Positions 14,307-19,577 of a stretch of DNA of 19,577 bases are shown one piece after another. Position 1 is the stretch's first letter; every line of letters starts with the position of its first letter. A program made the translations under genes and the position numbers. The notes beneath the pieces are model-generated. The model was not told the origin of the DNA and ran no database searches. It saw only the letters and a program-made list of their open reading frames with translations. The stretch comes from Candidatus Omnitrophota bacterium (GTDB taxonomy: Bacteria; Omnitrophota; Gorgyraeia; Gygaellales; Profunditerraquicolaceae). Location of the stretch: NCBI GenBank assembly GCA_903907475.1, contig CAIVOB010000172.1, forward strand, positions 1 through 19,577. The letters run 5' to 3'.

Positions 14307-15515
14307 TTAACGCGTGACTACTTCGATTACAGTGCTGGCGCTGGAGGTATTGCCCGCTTCATCCTTAACGGTCAAAGTAACGGTAAACGGACGAGTTCCG
14401 TAAGTAGTACTCCAATAAGTATTGAGCGGAGATTTTTTGCTCGAGGTATCTCCATCGCCAAAATTCCAATCATAAGAAACAATTCTTCCCGATTTAGAAT
14501 ATGATTTTTGGCCGGAAAATTTTACAGTTAAAGGAGACAATCCGCGCAAAGGCGTAGCAACAATGACCGCCACCGGAGGAACTAAAACCGGCTTTACTAC
14601 CGGTTTAATTTCTACCACTGGTTCCACCACAGCAGCCGAAGGGACAACTTCTGGAACCTGAGGAATAACCGGAGTTGTTTCTGAAACCGGCGCAATTAAT
14701 GGTTCTGCTTTGATAATTGACGGCGCGCTTACTGCCGGCTGAGGCGCCACTTCTTCTTGAGCAGCAGGCAAGGCAACCGCCACGGGTTGATTAACAACTT
14801 CTTCTTTAATGACCGGCGGAGCAACTAAAGCCTGCGGAGCTGCTGGTTCTAAAACCGCAACCGGTTCAATTTTAGGCGCAACTTCATTAACGTTCGGCGA
14901 GATTTCCGCAGCCGGTTTAGGTTCAACCGCCAAGAGCGTAACTTTTCCCGGTTTTTGCGGTTCTTGTTTTAAATCCGTAGAAATATAAGCCTGCAGCCGC
15001 GCTTTTAAATTATCCTGGCGGGATTTTTCTAAAGCATCATTTTCTTCTTCTAATTTATCCACTTTCGCTTTATAAACCGGATTACGATTATATTTATAAT
15101 CCGCGACCGCCACAAACGGCCAACGCAAAATTCCTCCTAAAAGATCCACCAGTAACACCGGCGGATCCCAAAGATAAGCTTTAAAACGCGTTTCAATTTT
15201 ACCCATCTTTTTATAATAATATTCCACATCATGACGCCGGCGTTTAAAACGCTCACGCGCGGTTATTAAATCCGGAAAGGAATTCAGGCTTCCCACAGTA
15301 TACTCCGGAATAACCCACCCATCATAACTGGCGACATACCCGGCATTCGCCGCGGGTAACGCCTTAGCCGTGGACAACGCAGAATCTTTTTTACCGGAAT
15401 TCGACATAAAACCTTTTTTTCCGGAATTCCCATCCTGGCCTTTAATATGGAATCTATAAGTCGTGCACCCGGTGAGCATAAAACTTAAGAAAATTAAAAC
15501 AATAATTTTTTTCAA
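14307..15515 (-). CDS. Pro/Val/Ala-rich lipoprotein with C-terminal PKD domain
   Basis: The 402-residue product starts at TTG 15515: this is the only start that gives a full lipoprotein signal, KKIIVLIFLSFMLTGC with lipidated C17, and a GGAAGGG site lies about ten bases upstream. After an N-terminal region with two NSGKK repeats and a WDPPVLLVDLLGGILRWPF segment (residues 117-133) comes a charged helix (about 148-175). A long Pro/Val/Ala/Glu linker (about 180-317) resembles TonB-like or cell-wall-spanning linkers. The final 85 residues are a PKD domain with WNFGDGD (350-356) and TLTVKDEAGNTSSAS. The linker would let the PKD module reach across the periplasm or away from the outer membrane. 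Function is unknown; surface adhesion or peptidoglycan/polysaccharide contact is plausible. folE lies 49 bases upstream on the same strand, probably co-transcribed but functionally unrelated. Confidence 0.85.
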   Translation of the reverse strand: MKKIIVLIFLSFMLTGCTTYRFHIKGQDGNSGKKGFMSNSGKKDSALSTAKALPAANAGYVASYDGWVIPEYTVGSLNSFPDLITARERFKRRRHDVEYYYKKMGKIETRFKAYLWDPPVLLVDLLGGILRWPFVAVADYKYNRNPVYKAKVDKLEEENDALEKSRQDNLKARLQAYISTDLKQEPQKPGKVTLLAVEPKPAAEISPNVNEVAPKIEPVAVLEPAAPQALVAPPVIKEEVVNQPVAVALPAAQEEVAPQPAVSAPSIIKAEPLIAPVSETTPVIPQVPEVVPSAAVVEPVVEIKPVVKPVLVPPVAVIVATPLRGLSPLTVKFSGQKSYSKSGRIVSYDWNFGDGDTSSKKSPLNTYWSTTYGTRPFTVTLTVKDEAGNTSSASTVIEVVTR

Positions 15516-15564
15516 TTCTTTTTATTCCCTTCCTGGCTTTAATGTTTTTACTGTCAAATTTTCC

Positions 15565-16122
15565 CTATTGACGCATGAGCGCCAATGCTTCGGCGCGAGT
15601 TTTTTCGTTATCTTTAAAAATCCCCCGTACGGCGCTGGTGACAGTCATCGTCCCGGGTTTACGCACCCCGCGCATCGACATGCATAAATGCTCCGCTTCA
15701 ATGACCACCATTACTCCTAGAGGCTTAAGCTTACTCATCACAATCTCGGCAATCTGCGTCGTTAACCTTTCCTGCACCTGCGGACGCCGCGCTAAAATAT
15801 CCACCACGCGCGCCAATTTACTTAATCCGGTCACCCGGCCATTCTTAGGAATATAAGCAATATTCGCACGGCCTAAAAAAGGTAAAAGATGATGTTCACA
15901 AACAGAATACAGCGGTATCCCGCGCAAAAGTATAATTTCATGATGTTTTTGATCTAAAATAACCTCGAGTTCTTTCTCCGGATTTTGTTTAATGCCCGAA
16001 AAAATCTCTTCATACATTTGCGCAACGCGCCGCGGAGTTTCCAAAAGATCTTTCCTCTTCGGATCCTCCCCAATTGCCTCTAAGATCTGCCGCACTGCTT
16101 TTTCAATCTTTAAACGATCCAT
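15565..16122 (-). CDS. folE: GTP cyclohydrolase I, type 1 (FolE)
   Basis: FolE converts GTP to 7,8-dihydroneopterin triphosphate, the first step to folate and related pterins, in the cytoplasm. I use ATG 16122 (185 residues), preceded by AGGTAAGG at seven bases; an adjoining TTG at 16125 is less likely. The zinc site is complete: C75 and H78 in [11 protein letters not shown] and C147 in [11 protein letters not shown]. Other signatures are [35 protein letters not shown] and [14 protein letters not shown]. The protein is the compact form, close to the 180-225 residues usual for bacterial FolE. folC lies about two kilobases away, but on a different transcription unit, so the folate genes are clustered loosely. 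Confidence 0.97.
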   Translation of the reverse strand: MDRLKIEKAVRQILEAIGEDPKRKDLLETPRRVAQMYEEIFSGIKQNPEKELEVILDQKHHEIILLRGIPLYSVCEHHLLPFLGRANIAYIPKNGRVTGLSKLARVVDILARRPQVQERLTTQIAEIVMSKLKPLGVMVVIEAEHLCMSMRGVRKPGTMTVTSAVRGIFKDNEKTRAEALALMRQ

Positions 16123-16174
16123 CAATATACCTTACCTTTTAAAAATTTTTCATTGCGCTAAAAACTCTTCCGCT

Positions 16175-16203
16175 ATTATCTAACGAAAACTGCATTTCTG
16201 CAA
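16175..16203 (-). promoter_or_regulatory. Possible promoter of folE
   Basis: On the minus strand TTGCAG (16198-16203) and GATAAT (16175-16180) are spaced by 17 bases. The -10 is good, the -35 matches only its first half. It points at folE with a leader of about 45 bases. Confidence 0.35.
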
Positions 16204-16227
16204 TAAGTTTTTCCGCTTGTTTACCTA

Positions 16228-16256
16228 TTGACTATTTTCCCAAATCAAATTATAAT
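16228..16256 (+). promoter_or_regulatory. Strong sigma-70 promoter of the receiver-domain gene
   Basis: TTGACT (16228-16233) and a perfect TATAAT (16251-16256) are separated by the optimal 17 bases. Start of transcription would be near 16263, leaving a leader of about 45 bases before ATG 16308. Confidence 0.75.
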
Positions 16257-16273
16257 ATTTCTTAAGTGACAAT

Positions 16274-16286
16274 AGGTTATTAACCT
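16274..16286. promoter_or_regulatory. 13-bp inverted repeat downstream of the promoter, candidate operator
   Basis: AGGTTA and TAACCT are perfect arms around one T. The site falls about ten bases after the expected transcription start of the receiver gene, where a dimeric repressor could block transcription. No regulator is assigned. Confidence 0.35.
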
Positions 16287-16307
16287 TAATAAATAACACT
16301 AAAATTT

Positions 16308-16694
16308 ATGGCGAAAAAGAAAATATTTATTGCTGATGACCAGGAAGATATCCTTTCCTTATTAAAAGAGTTTCTCACCAATCATGATTTTGAAGTCATG
16401 ATCCTCAAAGAGCCCAAAAATATTCTTAGTGCGGTTATTTCTTTTAAACCCGACCTAATTTTACTCGACCTCTTAATGCCGGATTTAGGCGGATTTGAAA
16501 TTTGCGAAATTCTCAATAAAAACCTGGAAACCCGCGAAATCCCGATCATTATTATCACCGGTTTCGGTAATTTAGCGGATGTAAAAAAAGCTTACAGCTT
16601 GGGGGCGGTGGGATATTTTGTGAAGCCCTTCTCGCTAGAAGACCTCTTTGCTAAAATTACTAAAACTATTACGAATAAAGAAAAAAAGATTTAA
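16308..16694 (+). CDS. Stand-alone receiver-domain protein (CheY-like)
   Basis: The 128-residue protein is a complete receiver domain and nothing more: acidic pocket D10/D11, phospho-acceptor D54 in ILLDLLMPDLGG, T84 in IIIITGF and K106-P107 in GYFVKPFS. No output domain follows, so it must act by protein contact, as a phosphorelay intermediate or CheY-like effector. No kinase is adjacent. It has its own near-consensus promoter but no ribosome site before ATG 16308, so translation initiation may be inefficient or use an AT-rich leader. Its stop codon directly abuts the stop of mnmE on the other strand with no base between, leaving no room for a terminator. Its partner kinase could be elsewhere or the one at 1649-3001, though that kinase already has a NarL-type partner. 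Confidence 0.92.
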   Translation: MAKKKIFIADDQEDILSLLKEFLTNHDFEVMILKEPKNILSAVISFKPDLILLDLLMPDLGGFEICEILNKNLETREIPIIIITGFGNLADVKKAYSLGAVGYFVKPFSLEDLFAKITKTITNKEKKI

Positions 16695-18077
16695 TTATTT
16701 ACCGATACAAAAATCCGCAAAAATTTTCTCTAACAGGTCCTCAGAAAAAGATTTCCCTAGTATCCGGTCTAAATAAACTCCCGCGTCTTTCAAAGATTGC
16801 GCCACAAACTCTAAAGAATCATTCTGCTCCCAAGAACTTTTAGTTTGTTTAAGTGCCTCCAGCACCTTCTTTAAGGCCTGAATATGCCGCAAATTACTCA
16901 CGCAGATTGATTCCGGATTTAACAATTTACCTTGGCCGGCAAACTCCGCGATGGCATCCTCCAGTAATTTGAGATTCTTCCCTTTTTTGGCCGAAAGTTC
17001 GATCACTTTTTGAAAAACTCCGGCAATTTCATCTTTTTCGATTTTTAACCCCAAATCAATTTTGTTAATTACCGCGATGGCCTTTTTATGTTTTATTTGT
17101 TTAACGAGCTTCCAATCATGTCGATTTAATTTTTTATTTGCCTCAAATAAAATAATCACTAAATCCGCCAGCGTAATTTGTTTATGAGATCTAAGCACCG
17201 CTTGCTTTTCAATTAAATTCCGCGCGCGTAAAATTCCTGCCGTGTCGATAATTTTTACCGGAATGCCTTTAATATCAAGCAGCTCTTCAATCGTATCGCG
17301 CGTCGTTCCGGCAATCGCGGTTACAATCGAGCGCTCTTTTTTTAATAAAGCGTTTAAAAGTGATGATTTGCCTACATTTGGCCGGCCGCAAATAACCACT
17401 TGAATCCCTTCGCGTAAAATTCTCCCCCCGAAAGAGTCTTGCAGCAGCTGCTCTAAGTTGGCAGAAATAATTTTTAAATTTTGGAGATTTTTTTGCTTAT
17501 TCTTTGGCTGCAGATCTTCTTCCGGAAAATCAATCGCCGCTTCTAGGCTGACCAAAATATCTAATACTCCCCGGCGAATTTTATTAATCTCCTTGGACAA
17601 ACCCCCGCTTAACTGGCTTAAACTTAAACGCAGCGCTGAATCGGTTTTAGCGCGAATAATATCGATCACCGCTTCCGCCTGCGCCAGATCAATCCTGCCA
17701 TTTAAAAATGCCCGCTTCGTAAACTCGCCCGGTTCGGCTAAGCGCGCTCCCTTTTCTAAGGCCAAGGCTAATATCTTTTGCAAAACTACCGCACCGCCAT
17801 GACAATTTATCTCGACCACATCTTCACGCGTATAAGATTTTGGCTTACGCATCACCGAAAGCAAAACCTCATCTAAAGGCTGGCCTTGAACACAAATCTT
17901 TCCATAATGTAAAGTATAACTCTTAAAATTAGCCGCGCACGCGCCACTGCGAGAAATAAATATTTTATCCGCGATCGCCAAAGCTTTTTTACCGCTTAAA
18001 CGCACTATTCCAATTCCACCCTCGCCGCAAGAAGTAGAAATTGCGGCAATTGTATCGCTAAGATAATCTTTCAACAT
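16695..18077 (-). CDS. mnmE: tRNA-modification GTPase MnmE (TrmE)
   Basis: MnmE acts with MnmG to make the 5-carboxymethylaminomethyl group on U34 of several tRNAs, using tetrahydrofolate and FAD. I place the start at ATG 18077 because GGAG lies eight bases before it and the sequence LSDTIAAISTSCGEGGIGIVRLSG then begins where the family does; an in-frame TTG at 18098 is less likely. The 460-residue product has the folate-binding N-terminal domain, helical domain and G domain with GRPNVGKS (231-238), GTTRDT (257-262), DTAG (278-281) and NKID (348-351), ending in the essential FCIGK. It overlaps folC by 20 bases. Grouping a folate-dependent tRNA enzyme with folC and purH, which uses formyl-folate, gives a one-carbon theme. 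Confidence 0.97.
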   Translation of the reverse strand: MLKDYLSDTIAAISTSCGEGGIGIVRLSGKKALAIADKIFISRSGACAANFKSYTLHYGKICVQGQPLDEVLLSVMRKPKSYTREDVVEINCHGGAVVLQKILALALEKGARLAEPGEFTKRAFLNGRIDLAQAEAVIDIIRAKTDSALRLSLSQLSGGLSKEINKIRRGVLDILVSLEAAIDFPEEDLQPKNKQKNLQNLKIISANLEQLLQDSFGGRILREGIQVVICGRPNVGKSSLLNALLKKERSIVTAIAGTTRDTIEELLDIKGIPVKIIDTAGILRARNLIEKQAVLRSHKQITLADLVIILFEANKKLNRHDWKLVKQIKHKKAIAVINKIDLGLKIEKDEIAGVFQKVIELSAKKGKNLKLLEDAIAEFAGQGKLLNPESICVSNLRHIQALKKVLEALKQTKSSWEQNDSLEFVAQSLKDAGVYLDRILGKSFSEDLLEKIFADFCIGK

Positions 18078-19398
18078 TTCTGTATTCTCCCACCACAAAT
18101 AATGAACCCGTGACTAAAATTAAATCATCTTCTTTGGCTAACGTGCGCGCTAAAATTTGCGCCGCTTTTATATTGTGCGTTAAATATGGTTGAGTTTTAA
18201 AGCATTTGGCGATCTTTGCCACAGGAGCTGCTCGCTTAGTTTTGGCCTGCGTTAAAATAACTTTATCCGCCAAGCCCTCTAAAACTTTGCAAATCCCGAA
18301 AATATCTTTATCCAGCGAAATACCTAAAACTAAAATTAATTTTTTATAATTAAAATTATCTTGCAACGCTTTTTTTAAAATTTGTGCCGAAGCTAAATTT
18401 TGCGCCCCATCTAAAACCAAATAAGGTTTCTTGCTCAACACCTCACATCTGCCCGGCCAAATGCTTTGCGCCAATCCCTGGCGAATTGCTCTGGCGCTAA
18501 TATAAAAATGGTATGCTCCCAATCCTTCCACCGCGCCGATTGCCAAAGCGGCGTTTTCGATTTGATGTTCTCCTAATAATTGCAAATGAAGCTGTGTATA
18601 ATTTCTACGCCTCCCCTTGACTGTAAAGCTCGATTTTGTTTTCCAATATTTAATTTGTTTTCCCACCTCAAAAAGAAACCCTTGAAATTCTTTACAACGT
18701 TCCAAAATTACTTTCCGGACCGCTAAATTTTGAGCTGCGGTAATAACAAGCGCGCCTTTAGTTTTAATAATCCCCGCCTTCTCTTTAGCAATCAGCGTTA
18801 AAGTTTTGCCCAGTTTTTGTGTATGCTCATAACTGATCGGAGTAATTACGCTCACTAAAGCCGATACCGCATTGGTCGCGTCCAACCTCCCCCCTAAACC
18901 GGCTTCTAAAACCACAAAATCTGTTTTCTGATGTTTAAAATACAGTAACGCCAGCGCCGTATACACTTCAAAAAAAGAAAACTTCCCGTATTTCTCTTGA
19001 CGATAATATGCGGCAATTCGCGGCTTTAATTTTACGACCAGATTAATTAATGCCTGTTGAGAAATCTGGCCTTCAAACTCCGGGGCGGGCTTTAGAGGAG
19101 TAAAAATCCCCGGTTTTAAGATTCTAATTCTTTCCCGAAAATCATGCAAATGCGGAGAGGTATACAATCCCACGCTAAAACCAGCTTGTCTAAGAATATA
19201 AGCGATAAAAACCGCGGTCGACCCCTTGCCTTTTGATCCAGCGACATGAATAACTTTTAAAGCTTCCTGCGGAGATCCTAAAAATTTTAGAAAATCCCGC
19301 ATCCGCCTTAAATCAAAGGTTTGAGCGTAAGAATAATCAACATTTTTTTCGTAATCAGTAAAGGAATTTAAATATCGGATAACTTCCGGGTAGGTCAT
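18058..19398 (-). CDS. folC: Folylpolyglutamate synthase / dihydrofolate synthase (FolC family)
   Basis: FolC ligates glutamate to dihydropteroate and to folates in an ATP-dependent reaction. The 446-residue protein shows the Mur-ligase-like ATPase core: VIHVAGSKGKGSTAVF (49-64), SPHLHDFRERI (81-91), VLEAGLGGRLDATNAV (163-178) and a later LDGAQN (in place of the usual DGAHN) in the C-terminal domain. The P-loop reads GSKGKGS where many members have GTNGKGS. Whether it is bifunctional cannot be told from motifs alone. ATG 19398 follows the purH stop by three bases and the gene overlaps mnmE at its 3' end, so purH, folC and mnmE form one operon. Confidence 0.96.
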   Translation of the reverse strand: MTYPEVIRYLNSFTDYEKNVDYSYAQTFDLRRMRDFLKFLGSPQEALKVIHVAGSKGKGSTAVFIAYILRQAGFSVGLYTSPHLHDFRERIRILKPGIFTPLKPAPEFEGQISQQALINLVVKLKPRIAAYYRQEKYGKFSFFEVYTALALLYFKHQKTDFVVLEAGLGGRLDATNAVSALVSVITPISYEHTQKLGKTLTLIAKEKAGIIKTKGALVITAAQNLAVRKVILERCKEFQGFLFEVGKQIKYWKTKSSFTVKGRRRNYTQLHLQLLGEHQIENAALAIGAVEGLGAYHFYISARAIRQGLAQSIWPGRCEVLSKKPYLVLDGAQNLASAQILKKALQDNFNYKKLILVLGISLDKDIFGICKVLEGLADKVILTQAKTKRAAPVAKIAKCFKTQPYLTHNIKAAQILARTLAKEDDLILVTGSLFVVGEYRNVERLS

Positions 19399-19401
19399 AC
19401 A

Positions 19402-19577
19402 TTAATGTTTAAAATGCCTTAAACCTGTGGTAATCATCGCAATCTTATATTTATTGCAAGTTGCGATAATCTCCTCATCGGCAATGGAACCCCCAGGCTG
19501 GATAATCGCTTTGGCTCCAGCTTTATGCGCCCAAATAATGGCATCGGCTTTGGGGAAAAAAGCATCCGAAGCCAAAC
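19402..19577 (-). CDS. purH: PurH C-terminal fragment (AICAR transformylase/IMP cyclohydrolase), runs off right edge
   Basis: Only the last 58 codons are in the window. They read [32 protein letters not shown] and end [13 protein letters not shown], the conserved C-terminus of the bifunctional purine enzyme that formylates AICAR with 10-formyl-tetrahydrofolate and closes the ring to IMP. The start and the cyclohydrolase domain lie beyond the right edge. The stop is three bases before the folC start, so it is the upstream member of the purH-folC-mnmE operon. Use of a folate cofactor makes the link with folC sensible. Confidence 0.95.
   Translation of the reverse strand, partial: LASDAFFPKADAIIWAHKAGAKAIIQPGGSIADEEIIATCNKYKIAMITTGLRHFKH

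Noticed and set aside
15463..15856. Open frames on the plus strand across folE and the lipoprotein start
   Set aside because: They lie opposite the zinc-site region and other conserved parts of folE and have no family features.
16123..16125. TTG at 16125 as the folE start
   Set aside because: An ATG follows immediately at better spacing from AGGTAAGG.
16680..16710. Terminator between the receiver gene and mnmE
   Set aside because: The two stop codons abut and no stem-loop is visible in the overlap region.
18078..18098. Longer start for mnmE at TTG 18098
   Set aside because: ATG 18077 has a well-placed GGAG and begins where MnmE proteins normally begin.

Overview
This is a compact, AT-rich bacterial chromosomal segment with a Gram-negative envelope signature: outer-membrane secretins, a lipoprotein and a periplasmic L,D-transpeptidase. 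The mix of an ExeA/GspA-like ATPase plus tandem secretins, a DUF2341 surface protein, a Y1 transposase with GGGACAGACAC-type termini and a purH-folC-mnmE cluster is what I would expect from an uncultured PVC-related lineage such as Candidatus Omnitrophota. That placement is inference from gene content, not proof.

Layout, left to right. 1-798 (minus): the N-terminal part of an exported DUF2341 protein running off the left edge. 1004-8413 (minus): one long operon read right to left. It starts from a consensus promoter (TTGACA, 18 bp, TATAAT) and encodes a MerR-type mini-regulator, an ExeA/GspA/MshM-like ATPase, a bitopic GspC/PilP-like protein, a secretin, a second secretin fused to C-terminal TPRs, a membrane histidine kinase and a NarL-type response regulator. 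Gaps are 0-14 nt or short overlaps throughout, so a type II secretion or type IV pilus export gate appears to be made together with its own two-component system. 8624-11950 (minus): a second operon, coiled-coil membrane protein, DUF212/divergent PAP2 protein, LysM-L,D-transpeptidase, accA and a PadR regulator; it mixes envelope maintenance with the first step of fatty acid synthesis. 12059-13588 (plus): a YifB/ComM-like Mg-chelatase-family AAA+ protein. 13586-14302: a complete Y1 (REP-associated tyrosine transposase type) element with perfect 22-bp inverted ends. 14307-16122 (minus): folE, then a Pro-rich lipoprotein with a PKD domain. 16308-16694 (plus): a stand-alone receiver-domain protein. 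16695-19577 (minus): purH (partial), folC and mnmE.

The most striking non-genic feature is a repeat family. The termini of the transposase element recur fused head to head as two solo palindromes (912-961 and 8575-8625; the second is a perfect 25-bp inverted repeat around a single base). The copies sit at the 3' ends of genes and in three cases contribute stop-codon bases (yifB, the transposase itself, padR). They look like transposase-mobilised MITE/REP elements that insert at gene ends and may act as terminators.

No gene-free stretch exceeds 300 bases. The two longest (799-1003 and 8340-8623) each contain one solo palindrome, and the second also carries the main operon promoter. I saw no rRNA, tRNA, CRISPR array or recognisable riboswitch.
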